Origin: Siphonodentalium dalli
Taxonomy: Eukaryota > Mollusca > Scaphopoda > Gadilida > Siphonodentaliidae
Length of the DNA stretch: 64,000 bases
NCBI GenBank assembly: GCA_032622095.1
Contig: CP136066.1
Coordinates: 232,878,961-232,942,960, forward strand
Direction: 5' to 3'
How positions within the stretch are numbered: position 1 is the stretch's first letter; each line of letters opens with the position of its first letter. A model generated the notes under the pieces. The model ran no database searches and was not told the origin of the DNA. It saw nothing but the letters and a program-made list of their open reading frames with translations. Positions 31,365 through 42,340 of this stretch are shown here, one piece after another. The position numbers and the translations under genes were made by a program.

Positions 31365-31895
31365 CACAAAACAACACGCATTTGTTGACACAAACACCGT
31401 TTGAAGAGTTTATTATTACATAAAATGATCGTTATTGATTAATTATTGATATTTATTGCTGCATATTGGCTGCTATCAATATTTATACCAATGGCATTAA
31501 TTATTTCTTATAATTGCTCCTTTGGTCAACTTTGACTATCGGAAAATGAAAATCAAAATATGCCGCTGAAAAAAAATGTAATCGATATTAAAGTTTCATC
31601 CTTTCGGCAACATGGAATTGGTTTTAATTACTTAAATGATTAATATAGTAATTTGCCTTTTATCTGTGATGAAATGAGAAATGGTAATTGTCTTTTTTTG
31701 CTAACATTAAATTAAATTAAATAAATTAAGTAAAATAGAGTGAAATTATTTGTTAAATTATTGTTTATTACATTTTTGCGCCCGTTGGCATCTCTCTGAG
31801 TGCATTCTAGTTCTTATTGGTGTGAATTAATCGGATAACCTATGAAAAACACACGTAAATTAAGGAGACATTGTTATTGTTGTGGGGACAAAATC
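31365..31895. other. AT-rich interval
   Basis: Very AT-rich, with TTAAATTAAATTAAATAAATT near 31708. No gene or element identified. Confidence 0.4.
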
Positions 31896-32040
31896 GTTAT
31901 CTCCGGCAACATCGTGGGGTACGTGGAGATTTAATACCTGGATGTCTCTTTTTGAACCCCTCGGCTCCGCCTTGGGGTTCAAAATCGACACCCAGGTATT
32001 AAATCTATCTCCATGTACCCCCGATGTTGCCGAAGATAAC
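31896..32040. repeat. 145-bp hairpin
   Basis: GTTATCTCCGGCAACATCG and later AGATTTAATACCTGG pair with CCAGGTATTAAATCTATCTC and CGATGTTGCCGAAGATAAC. The loop is GC-rich with CCCCTCGGCTCCGCC. Confidence 0.88.
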
Positions 32041-32276
32041 TAATATTATCCACTCCACCGCTAGCAGAGAAGATATTAGAAAGTTACACTTTCATTGTAG
32101 CTTTGCCTGTTCACGTTTCGGACGTCTATGATGTAACTGAATTTCTTGAATTTCATCGAATTTTTAAATGTTAACCATACATAGTAGCATTAGTATAATT
32201 ATATTATGCAGTATTAGATTTGAGTGTAACCGGTTTATTATGGGCATGTCCAAAGCATGCGAAAAATAAAAATAAA

Positions 32277-32389
32277 ATCTAGTGTTTTTGAGTGGATACC
32301 GAAAATTAACTCATTTGTGTCCGAGACAAATGTTTATTTTCGGTCACTCATTAGACAATTTTCGGTATATCCACTAATACACACTAGAT
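32277..32389. repeat. 113-bp hairpin
   Basis: ATCTAGTG and GTGGATACCGAAAATTA pair with AATTTTCGGTATATCCAC and CACTAGAT. Confidence 0.8.
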
Positions 32390-32411
32390 CTATAATCTAT
32401 ATATTCATGGG

Positions 32412-32534
32412 ATTGTTCAGATAATATGTTCAACAAACGACCTAATGGCTGTGTGCCTAATGGTCCAAATATTTAGACTGAAATGGTCATCAGTTAGCCT
32501 AATGGTCGTTTGTTGAACTTATTATCTGAACATT
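32412..32534. repeat. 123-bp hairpin
   Basis: TGTTCAGATAATATGTTCAA and CAAACGACCTAATGG pair with GGTCGTTTGTTGAAC and TTATCTGAACA. Confidence 0.85.
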
Positions 32535-32579
32535 TCCCAAGTTATAATGAGTATTCACAAAAGAAAAGGTTAATACGTA

Positions 32580-32888
32580 CGAACACACTTATTTTTCGAT
32601 CACCGATTATTTTTTATAGTACCTTGAATTACGATTTTAATAACAATCTATTCCATAAAATAGAGAAATAGAAAACAGCTGAAATCTTAGAAAGATTTCC
32701 TCCGTTATGGCTCCCAGAATGCAACAGAATTCAAACTAAAAATGTATTTTCAATGGAAGGGAATATAACTATATCTTTCAGAAATAGAGTCATTCGCCCT
32801 CCATTGAAAATAATACACTTTGCACTACAATCCATATGAAACTTTAGCACACACACACGTTGGCAACTCAACAAAAACAACATGTTCA
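32580..32888 (-). mobile_element. Fam-B fragment, truncated
   Basis: The right half of a Fam-B element (CACTTATTTTTCGATCACC, then AAAACAGCTGAAATC, then CAACAAAAACAACATGTTC) stops abruptly where Fam-C sequence begins (CACTAAATTCATCCTCTGG). Confidence 0.75.
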
Positions 32889-33250
32889 CAGCACTAAATT
32901 CATCCTCTGGGGTCCTCATTCTGCTTGTGCATCATCTTCTCTGGATAGTTTCTTTATTATCAAATTTCTATAGAACCTTCTTCACTTAGATTCTATTTCT
33001 TTTTTAGTTTAGTTTCTCTATATCCCCAAATTGGCAGACGACACATTGCATAATCGAGGTTCCCAATGGGTGTACATAAGAGTATTCACCATTTGGGAAC
33101 TTCAATCTGAGTCTATGTCTCCCATAGAAGATGAGGCATAAGCAGAATGAGGTCCCCGGAGGGTTAATTTGGTTGTGTTAGCCCGCTATGCGGGATAGCA
33201 TCACTAAATTCACCCTCTGTGGACCTCATTCTGCAAATGACAGGCACACT
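32889..33250 (+). mobile_element. Fam-C fragments, rearranged
   Basis: Contains the Fam-C pieces CCTCATTCTGC, GGCAGACGACACATTGCATA, CAATCTGAGTCTATGTCTCC, and a hairpin from GCAGAATGAGGTCCCC to GGACCTCATTCTGC. It ends AAATGACAGGCACACTAT. The order shows internal rearrangement relative to 33922-34366. Confidence 0.7.
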
Positions 33251-33306
33251 ATATTAAGGCATGTTTACTTCTCGTGTTTATATTTCTCACCCCCTTCCTC
33301 TATTAA

Positions 33307-33672
33307 CCCTTTACCCAACAAACCGGCCAAAAACGGCCAAATAAAGCTGCAACAGCCTAAATTATCTTGGGTCTGTCTCAATAAAACCATACAAATATGG
33401 ATATCATTGGAACCGGCTCATTGACCACATTGTGATGGTTATGCCCTGTGCCAATGCATTCTCTTATATATGCGAGTCGACCATAGGTCGCCTCGCATAT
33501 ATAAGAGAATGCATTGGCCTAAAAAAACATTTTTTCTTACATTCTTTAACAATTTTATCATTTTTAATATGTGTTAAGCCAATGCATTCTCTTATATATG
33601 CGAGGCGACCTATGGTCGCCTCGCATATATAAGAGAATGCATTGGCACAGGGCCGTTCTGTTGCGTAAAGGG
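33307..33672 (+). mobile_element. Fam-A element, copy 4
   Basis: Flanked by TTAA at 33303-33306 and 33673-33676. The right palindrome is perfectly symmetric (GCGAGGCGACC / GGTCGCCTCGC). It is inserted into a roughly 50-bp tandem (TCTCGTGTTTATAT and CACCCCCTTCCT repeated at 33270, 33680 and 33735). Confidence 0.92.
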
Positions 33673-33921
33673 TTAATGAGTTAAATCTCGTGCTTATATT
33701 GCGTGCCCCTTCCTCTAGTAATGAGTTAGATCTCGTGTTTATATGTCTCACCCCCTTCCTATAGTAATGACATAGTTATTTGTTTTACCGATTGTTTGTG
33801 TTTCTTTAGTTTGTTTTTATTTCTTCTTATCACACATATTATACCAACAGATTACGCTTTATATTACCACACTTATACCTTTGATAGCCCTAGCTTAGCG
33901 GTAGGTCCGTGCAGGTATCAA

Positions 33922-34366
33922 CAAGCCTGCAAATAGCGTGTCTGTCATTTGCAGAATGAGGTCCTCAGAGGGTGAATTTAGTGATGCTATCCCGCATAGC
34001 GGGCTAGCATCACTAAATTCACCCTCTGAGGACCTCATTCTGCTAAGGCCCTCAACTGCTATGGCAGACCTAGGATCAGATTGAAGTTCCCCAGTTGAAG
34101 TTGGTGATGTTCACCCATTGGGCACCTCAATTATGAATTTTATCTTCTGAAAATTAGGGAATATAGAAATTTCCTAGAAGGGAAATGTAACTAAAAACAA
34201 TGTTAATTTGATACTATAGATACTTCCCAGAAGATGAAGCCTAAGCAAAATGAAGTCTCCATAGTGTGAATTTGGTGATGCTAGCCCGCTGTGCGGGATA
34301 GCATCACTAAATTCATCTTCTGGGGACCTCATTCTGCAAACGACAGACACACTATTTGCAGGCTTG
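33922..34366 (+). mobile_element. Fam-C hAT-like element, complete copy with 8-bp TSD
   Basis: Ends CAAGCCTGCAAATAG and CTATTTGCAGGCTTG. A perfect 8-bp direct repeat GGTATCAA flanks it (33914-33921, 34367-34374), the size expected for hAT transposition. The left subterminal region is a near-perfect 93-bp palindrome (33951-34043) from GCAGAATGAGGTCC to GGACCTCATTCTGC. The right side has a second hairpin. 445 bp, no transposase. Confidence 0.92.
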
Positions 34367-34472
34367 GGTATCAACGTGTCATACAACTTTTTATTTGAAG
34401 TGAACATGATACAATTATCACGCCATGTATTATTAAAGTAAAAAAAACTTTGGTTCATGCAGCTAAATGTAA

Positions 34473-34551
34473 CCCATAGAGAGCCCCACATAGCCTGGAG
34501 CAGACGACTCTCCGTAGTGCATGTTTCCATCTCTGTGAGGCTCGCAGTGGG
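34473..34551 (+). mobile_element. Fam-D micro-element
   Basis: CCCATAGAGAGCCCCACATA to GGCTCGCAGTGGG. The flanks GTAA and TAAA are decayed TTAA-like. Confidence 0.7.
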
Positions 34552-34560
34552 TAAATGTAA

Positions 34561-34614
34561 CCCATAGAGAGCCCCACATAGCCTGGAGCAGACGACTCTC
34601 CGTAGTGGTGGGTA
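34561..34614 (+). mobile_element. Fam-D micro-element, truncated
   Basis: The same left end, 9 bp after the previous copy, with an internal deletion after CTCCGTAGTG. Confidence 0.65.
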
Positions 34615-34617
34615 AAT

Positions 34618-35445
34618 GCGTAAAAATATATAAGTCTGTAAAAACATCGCCACTAAGAAGAACATGAATAAATTGTTAAACCTTGTTCTTATATTAAAGA
34701 CATGTTATGTATTTGTTCGGGTGCGTGAAACTGATAAGTTAGTATTCAGGCGCTATGACAACTGAAGGAACATTCTACCAACATCGCCGAAAATTTAACA
34801 CGGCATGTATTATTAAAGTAAAAAAAACTTTGGTTCATGCAGCTATATGGAATGTATAAAGGGTCCTAAGGCACTCGCATTGGGTAAATGTAACCCGTAG
34901 AGAGCCCCACATAGCCTGGAGCAGACGACTCTCCGTAGTGCATGCTTCCATCTCTGTGAGGCTCACAGTGGGTAAATGTGACCCATAGATAAGTCTGTAA
35001 AACATCACCGCTAAGAATTTAAGAACATGAATAAATAGTTAAAATTTGTTCTTATATTAAAGACATATTATGTATTTGTTCGGGTGTGTGAAACTGATAA
35101 GTTAGTATTCAGGTGCTATATATGACAACTGAAGGAATGTAACATTCTACCAACATCGCCGAAAATTTGAAGCAAATCAACCGTACCACGCCATAGAAAA
35201 ACATCGTCAGAACTAAGATCAATTGGAAATATTTACTACTCGATTCGGGACGCATCTATCGGCGATAAACTAACGAAAGCGATTTCGCCATCGAGAGTCA
35301 CTGTATTTAATTCATATATAAGAATGACGGTGTGTGTTGTCAATTTGAATATACTATTGGAAAACATTACTACTTTGAACAAGATTATTCTCCATTTCTA
35401 TTTGATCACCATACTGGAGTGTTTCACATCACTTTAATTATTGAA
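34618..35445 (+). repeat. Dispersed repeat (partner copy 58670-59042)
   Basis: GTTAGTATTCAGG-GCTATG, ACATTCTACCAACATCGCC, ACTCGATTCGGGACGCA and GGAGTGTTTCACATCACTTT also occur in order at 58700-59042. The first part is additionally duplicated locally (34660-34800 and 35020-35170). Open frames here are not conserved between copies. Confidence 0.7.
34893..34972 (+). mobile_element. Fam-D micro-element inside a 72-bp-array unit
   Basis: CCCGTAGAGAGCCCCACATA to GGCTCACAGTGGG, placed inside a single copy of the unit that is tandemly repeated at 288-650. Confidence 0.7.
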
Positions 35446-35626
35446 TGTTTTCTAATAACGAAAATTCGCGTCATGAAATCATTGTTATGTAAACAATACT
35501 GTGATGACCAGGGTGGTGGTACTGAGGATGGTGGCGATGATAACAATGTGGTTGATGAGGAAGCATATAATAGAATAGAATATTTATTGCAATACACCAG
35601 ATATATAGGCAGTTACAAGTTACAAA

Positions 35627-36137
35627 TAAGGATTAACTGTCATGTGGACTGTTTTTATGGAGATGTAACGGTGAGGTAAGTGGACATAACTTGTGTAAAA
35701 CCCGAAGGGTTTTACATACAAGTTATGTCCACTTACCTCACCGTTACATCTCCATAAAAATAGTCCACATGACAGTTAATCCTTATATTTATATACATTT
35801 AGCGAAAAAGCCACTTTTGTAAATATATTTCAATCGAAAAGTGTATCGTGACAAGATCAGCCCAAAATACCCAATAGCACCCTTGGCAAAAGTTAATAGG
35901 AACAATTTCCCTTCATGTTGAAACCCGATGATGTATTAAGTCAATCCTGCGCGAGTCAAAATGCGCCCAAAGCATTACGCATTCGTCTTTCCAAACCTAA
36001 TGACGTATCGATGGTGTTATTAGCTTCGTGTTATTAGGCTTTGCGCATTCACCGAGAAATAACTGCAACTAGCCACGTGGGCGCCGACCAATCAGAATGC
36101 TGGATTTAGTGATGACAACACTTAGTGTGTAAATATA
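35627..36137 (+). mobile_element. Second copy of the hairpin-ended 512-bp element
   Basis: Same start (TAAGGATTAACTGTC), same end (GTGTAAATATA) and nearly the same length as 13476-13987. Its ~160-bp hairpin (35627-35786) is more symmetric than the first copy's and is centred on CCCGAAGGG. Confidence 0.85.
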
Positions 36138-36506
36138 ATGAATTAAAACTCAAAATATGTAAATACAAACGAAAATAAATTGTGTTCAATATAACTGTTT
36201 GATGCAATGCATCGTCATTCAACTACCACCAATAACTTCTCATGTTTATCACTATAATATACTAAACTTTCAAAGACCCCTTTCTGAGAAAGAACAACCG
36301 GATCATGTTGCATACGGTATTTATAATCTTTGCTTCATCATTTCTCATAATCTTTTGAAATTGTTCACTATTAGTCCAGGAGATATTGGTCGACCTCTGC
36401 ACCCCCCCCCCAGGACTTAACTTCACCCCACTAATTTTCTTCCTTAAGGTCTCCTCTAATTTTTTTCACTTGTTAACAAGAAAAATAAGTGGCCGCAGAG
36501 ACTCCA

Positions 36507-37562
36507 GACAAGATGGCGTCCATCATGGCGGCCATTTTGTTTAATGCACCAGGTCTCTTTGATCGCCATTATAGTAAAGATGATAGCACATGCGGTCTTG
36601 TTTTCCGCTCGATTCGTTATGATAATATACAATCCTTGCAAATTAGCCAAAAATCCGACACCAGAATCCAATATGGCGGCCAAGATGTCCGCCGAAATGT
36701 GAAAATATGCTATTTTTCTGACATGTTACCACCTTTCGTTTGTCTCTGTGGGAAAATGTTAGAATTTTTGCGTCATGTTATATATTTATCATATAGAGGA
36801 GTCATTGGCGAACACATGGGGACCATAATATGCATTCATTGCGGGATATTTTGTCCGATATCACGTTTTCCCAAATGCCGGTATCATAGGTCAAAGCCGA
36901 ATCTCCGTTAATAACGCGATGTTATGTTTCGAATCAATGAATGTTATCGCTATTATAACAACACCCATGAATATATATTTGCAGGAGATACTCGAGCTAG
37001 GATTCCTCTTATACCTGAGTTGAGGAATATTTACCCAAATCCAAGATGGCGGCCAAAATGGCCACCAGAAATAAAAAATCGCCGAAAATCGCTGATATTA
37101 ACATCAGTGAGCATTATTGTCATGACAACTCCACACCTGCTTACTATGTAAGTTGGGAACACATAGGCGAAGAACTTTCCTTGTACCATATCCAAATAAA
37201 AGTCCCCCAAATCCAAAATGGCGCCCACAATGGCGGACAGATTTTGAATAATCACCGAAATTCCCTCATATTCACATCATTGGGCATTATTGTCGAGACA
37301 ACTCCACCCATGCTTACAATTGAGTTGGAAATACTGAGGTGAAGTAATTACATTACATCTCATGCAAGAATTTTTTCCAAATCGAAGATGGCGGCCAAAA
37401 TGGCGACCGAAATTTGAAAACAAATCTACATTCCTTTACTTTCTTACGATGGGCGTTATTGTTTCGCGATTTCTATCCACCATTACATGTTGATATGTAT
37501 GAATTATTCATTAGGGTTTGGCAAGTGATACTCACAGTCAATATGGCGGCCAAACTGGCAGA
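36507..37562 (+). repeat. About 170-bp units with CAAGATGGCGGCC motifs (left arm)
   Basis: Clusters at about 36507, 36668, 37041, 37213, 37383 and 37540 each contain one or two ATGGCGGC-like motifs on this strand. Between them, CATTATTGTC-GACAACTCCAC recurs. The motif matches the published YY1 core (AAnATGGCGGC) as I remember it. Confidence 0.75.
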
Positions 37563-38237
37563 AATTGAAAAGAAGCCGATATTATCACATACTAATTTCA
37601 ACTTTTTGTCATAATATTGATTTGTATAAACGAAACGGTACATAACATAAGCCATATATTAGTTCCAATGTAAGTCGTAGCCTTTTGGAAGGATGAAAAC
37701 CCAAAATCGCAATGTGGCATTTAAAAATCCATTCTCCACTAAGGGCTCATACTGGCCGTAACCGTATATAGGTGCGCCGAATAGTCATATTATGACTTCC
37801 AAGAATCAAAACAACAGTACCTGAGCTTATTCTGAATTGCCACATTCAGCATTATCTAGACTCGTTTCTGTCTCTTCGTCAGATTAATCTATCTCACTCA
37901 CAACAACAGTTCACTACTCTTCTTTGTAGGAGTGTGCCACTACTCGGAATGTTTCAAACAATACATATGCCGGTGTCCAGCTCACGTGTTGGTTTCGAAA
38001 GCTTGGAATTCTTAGCGAGCTTCATTCGTGGTATAGCTTATGGTATAATGCAGATGCTACATATGGGGTATATGCGTCATCTTGTGCGATACACTATAAA
38101 GGTATTCGGTCGATGCGTATACTAGCTTTCAGAAGGACCTATATATCTGCGTATTGTCAGCTTTGGTGACCTAATGGGGATAACAACGTGTACACCTGGT
38201 GATCTTCCCAAACAGCCACTTCTCAATATATGGTTCA

Positions 38238-38519
38238 TCAATTCACATACTCATCTAATGCACTGACGTACCCGGACAACTTCTGTATATGGCTTCGAAT
38301 GTTGAAAGCCCGACATTTGACGGATGCATTTCTGCTAAGGCGCAGAAGACCATAATGCATAATATACCCAAACTCCGTGAACATGATCATAAGAACAAGC
38401 TTGTTGGCGTCCAGCAATGGTCTCACCGAACAGATCCAAGCAGATGATAACAATACACACGGTGCTAGTTTGTGGGTATGTGTCATGATAGTGGAAATGA
38501 AATTGGACCATGACTGCAC
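38238..38519 (-). pseudogene. Protein remnant in left arm of the large inverted repeat
   Basis: A 93-codon frame whose translation aligns with the right-arm frame at 39239-39589. Residues I-S-T-I-M-T-H-T-H-K-L-A-P match I-P-T-I-M-A-H-V-H-K-L-T-P there. Both end in a similar tail (Y-V-S-A-L-D-E-Y-V-N versus Y-A-N-A-F-A-E-F-V-S) at equivalent stop codons. Conservation of frame and stop across diverged arms suggests a real ancestral coding region, probably of a mobile element. I do not recognise the family. Upstream frames contain stops. Confidence 0.4.
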
Positions 38520-39238
38520 CGCCCCTTATTTTGTTATGTTTTAGATTCAGACAGGATCTCATGTGTGGCTTTGCTTTCCTTGTATGCTAAGATTGTATGT
38601 TCCCATCCGTTTGGAAGCCGTTCTTAAACAACTGGACCAGGAGTATGTCATTGGCTACTGCTGTATAAGCCCCACCAATACTGGGGTGTAGTCTTAAAGG
38701 CGACACCTTTGATAGTTGGTTGATATGTCATACTCACGCTGGGTGGTATGGTTCAAGAAAGTACAAATGCCATCAACAAAAGGGTGAACTGTTCAACGCG
38801 AAGAACATCCAGAGGAATGTTATGTTGATGAGCTCTTGCATTCAGTTCAACAAACGTTGGTACACCAAGTGATTTCGTGGCAACATCACCAATGCGACCA
38901 TTTTCCTGCATGAGACATTAACTACTATATTCTAAAGTTATATATATAAAGCTATATGATCATAAATGTCGCGTTTCCCAACGGTCACAGCCATTGCCAT
39001 CGAGACTGTAAATTGTTCTTTAAATACATAGTTAAATAAATGCACCACAGTTCCTGACATTTTCTTGAATAATACCGCCCACATACTGACACTAACCCCT
39101 AGAGAGGATAACAAAACACGCATACATTCATGATATAAAGACATTATCCTTTAGTCCATCCGACTGTTTTGAGGGAGGCTAGCATATTATTATCCAGACA
39201 AAAGTGTACGTAGTTGAATCAGAAAGGCTTCGAAACGG

Positions 39239-39589
39239 ATGTGGAAATACAATCTTACCACACCAAATAAAACCGATACGCATGACATTCGATATCTTAA
39301 ACATGCACCAGGTGTAGGGGTGGTGTATACAGTGGCCCATTGCATTCCCACTATCATGGCGCATGTCCACAAACTAACACCGCGAGCATTGTTCTTCTCT
39401 GCTGGTACAACTGCGGGGCGTCACACAGTTTGCTTCGGATAATGGTCAAGAAGTGTGGGTAGTCTGTACACTAGAGTCTTCTCCTCAGCAGATAGACATC
39501 TGTCCAAGGGAATGAGACAGCTAGCAACCTTCGAAACACTGTCGAAGTTGTCCACATATGCCAATGCGTTCGCTGAGTTTGTGAGTTGA
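39239..39589 (+). pseudogene. Protein remnant in right arm of the large inverted repeat
   Basis: Reading from 39239, one in-frame stop (39440-39442) breaks a frame that otherwise continues 49 codons to the stop at 39587-39589. The tail, including M-R-Q-L-A-T-F-E-T-L-S-K-L-S, aligns with the left-arm remnant. From the shared I-x-T-I-M motif to the stop there are 81 codons here and 86 in the left arm. Interpreted as a decayed copy of the same unknown protein, reading outward from the centre. Confidence 0.4.
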
Positions 39590-40099
39590 CGAAACATCTA
39601 TTGAGAAGTGACTAGCTAACTGGTTCGCCATGTGTACATGTCGTTATCCCATGGGGTATGAGACACATACATAGAGATGACCTTCTGTAAGCTAGACACC
39701 GGGAAATGAATTATTTGAAACGTTATGATTAGAGGGACCCTACTCCCAGGAAGTGGTGAATACTTTGTCGGTGTGAGCGACCTAGATTTATCAGAAAAAG
39801 AAATTGAAGCTGGTCCAGATAATTATGGACGTGACGTGGCAAATCAGAATCTGTTATCAGGTAATTGTTCTGATATAATTATTCGGCGCACCTACGCTTA
39901 CGGCCATTATCGGCGCTAAGTGGAGACTGGATTTCGAAATGCCACATCGCGATATTAATTGTGGTGTTTCATCTTTCCAGAAGGATACGAGCTATGTTAT
40001 GCATTTTGATACCTTTAAGTTGAACTAGTAGATGGTTTATGTACAGTTTCGTCCATACATACCGATATTATGACAAAAAGTTGAAATTAATATGTGAAA

Positions 40100-41215
40100 A
40101 TATCGATTTCTTTTCAATTTCTAGCCGCCAATTTAGCAGCGATCTTGGCTGTGAGTATCAATTGCCAAACCCTAATGAATACTTCATGTCACTATTCCAT
40201 GTCAACATGTAATGGTGGATAGAAATCGCGAAACAATAACGCCCATCGAAAGAAAGTAAAGGAATGTAGACTTGTTTTCAAATTTCGGTCGCCATTTTGG
40301 CCGCCATCTTCGATTTGGAAAACAATTTCTTGCATGAGATGTAATGTAATTACTTCACCTCAGTATTTCCAACTCAATTGTAAGCATGGGTGGAGTTGTC
40401 TCGACAATAATGCCCAATGATGTGAATATGAGGGAATTTCGGTGATTATTCAAAATCTGTCCGCCATTGTGGGCGCCATTTTGGATTTGGGGGACTTTTA
40501 TTTGGATATGGTACAAGGAAAGTTCTTCGCCTAAGTGTTACCAACTTACAATAGTAAGCAGGTGTGGAGTTGTCATGACAATAATGCTCACTGATGTTAA
40601 AATCAGCGATTTTCGGCGATTTTTTATTTCTGGTGGCCATTTTGGCCGCCATCTTGGATTTGGGTAAATATTCTTCAACTCAGGTATAAGAGGAATCCTA
40701 GCTCGAGTATCTCCTGCAAATATATATGCATGGGTGTTGTTATAATAGCAATAACATTCATTGATTCGAAACATAACATCTCGTTATTAACGGAGATTAG
40801 GCTTTGACCTATGATACCGGCATTTGGGAAAACGTGATATCGGACAAAAATATCCCGCAATGAATGCATATTATGGTCCCCATGTGTTCGCCAATGACTC
40901 CTCTATATGATAAATGTATAACATAACCCAAAAATTCTAACATTTTCCCACAGAGACAAACGAAAGGTGCTAACATGTCAGAAAAATAGCATATTTTCAC
41001 ATTTCGGCGGCCATCTTGGCCGCCATATTGGATTCTGGTGTCGGATGTTTGGCTAATTTATAAGGGTTGTATATTAGCATAACGAATCGGCCGGAAAACA
41101 AGACCACATGTGATATCATCTTTACTATAATGGCGATCAAAGAGACCTGGTGCATTTAAAAAAAATGGCCGCCATGATGGACGCCATCTTGTCTGGAGTC
41201 TCTGCGGCCACTTTT
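40100..41215 (-). repeat. About 170-bp units with ATGGCGGC motifs (right arm)
   Basis: Inverted counterpart of 36507-37562, with GGCCGCCATCTT-type motifs on this strand. Small indels distinguish it from the left arm, for example a changed sequence around 40135 and an A-run near 41160. Confidence 0.75.
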
Positions 41216-41399
41216 TTTTCTTGTTAACAAGTGAAAGAAATTAGAGGAGACCTTAAGGAATAAAATTAGAAGGGTGAAGTTAAGTCCTGGGGGGGGTGGT
41301 GCAGAGGTCGACCAATATCTCCTGGACTATATCGCTCATTTTTTAAAATTCAGCCTTATTTTCTTGAATATCTCGAAATAGTCTTGCCCTGAGATCAGA

Positions 41400-41560
41400 G
41401 TATGCACTATATCTCGACTCAATCTATGTATCTGGATATATCACTCCGCTGTATATATATAGCTTATATATGTCTGCGCACTAGCCTAGTGCGATCGGAC
41501 TTAATATATACAGAGAACATGTCGTAATAACGCGTCTGGATCATTAAAGTCTCTTCCGCA
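41400..41560 (+). repeat. Diverged copy of the CTAGCCTAGTGCGA repeat
   Basis: Shares TCTGCGCACTAGCCTAGTGC and AGAGAACATGTCGTAATAAC-like phrases with 43880-44060 and with the hairpin at 45241-45409. Confidence 0.6.
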
Positions 41561-41748
41561 TCAATTTTGTCAGCGTATCTATCATGCAGCGCGACGTTGA
41601 TCGAGCGAGAAACAATTTCAACCCAATATCTTCATAATTCAAAAATCAAATCACGAAAACCATCAGAACTATGCCGATCTGTTTTCTGCCTAAAATTCCA
41701 CCACCTCCGTGTGCTGCCCTTACTCGCAATCCCTATATATTATGCCTG

Positions 41749-42268
41749 CACTCTTAGAACAAATGTGTATAAATACTACACAAAATGTGTTACATTTGAT
41801 CTTAAACAAAATTGTGTAGAAATGACACATGACATATAATTATTAAATATGTCGGTGGAATATCATCAACGTTGAATATGATTGAATATGTGAGTGTATC
41901 ATAGTTATAAGATGAAATGTGTTCTATTGGAGACACAAAACTCGTAAAGGAAACCACAGAACAAACAATTGGCAGTAGCTTTAAACTTTGTTATACACTA
42001 TGTTTGTGTAAAAACTGAACAACACATAATTGCGTAGCACAAAGTTTTAAAGCAGCTGCCAAATTTGTATTGGCAGCTTTTACGAGGTTTATGTCTCAAA
42101 TAGAAAATATTTCATCTATTAAATATAATATACTCACACATTCACTCATATTCAATGTTGATAAAATTCCGACGACACATTTATGTCATGATGCATTATA
42201 CACAATTTTTTTTAAGATCAAATGTAACACATATTGTGTAGTATTTATACACATTTGTTCTAAGAGTG
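41749..42268. mobile_element. 520-bp full-length foldback element
   Basis: Left end CACTCTTAGAACAAATGTG; the right end is its inverse. Pairing continues nearly to the centre (AAACTCGTAAAG with CTTTTACGAGGTTT, AATTGGCAG-AGCTTTAAA with TTTAAAGCAGCTGCCAA), so almost the whole element is one imperfect hairpin. No long frame. Confidence 0.85.
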
Positions 42269-42340
42269 TGCATCATGTTATGCTATTATACAAGAGACTA
42301 TTGTATTAGTATTATTACGCCCAATACTATGGGTGTTTAA

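Larger units (their letters stand above)
36372..41328. repeat. 4.96-kb large inverted repeat
   Basis: Outer ends TAGTCCAGGAGATATTGGTC and the exact inverse define the limits. Strong arm similarity extends to about 37850 and 39830. Weaker similarity continues to about 38640 and 39205, leaving a 560-bp centre. TAT directly outside both ends could be a 3-bp target duplication. The arms contain tandem ~170-bp units with ATGGCGGCC motifs. The inner parts hold matching outward-reading protein remnants. Confidence 0.9.

Noticed and set aside
34174-34665. 163-codon minus-strand frame
   Set aside because: It runs through Fam-C and two Fam-D elements, and frames in the other copies are broken.
35332-35679. 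115-codon frame that could be a small acidic protein
   Set aside because: It crosses the border of a dispersed repeat and enters the hairpin element at 35627, and the partner copy at 58.9 kb does not keep the frame.
36489-36911. 140-codon frame starting with an Ala/Met-rich segment
   Set aside because: It is the ATGGCGGC motif repeat read in frame; the inverted copy at 41 kb has stops and frameshifts.
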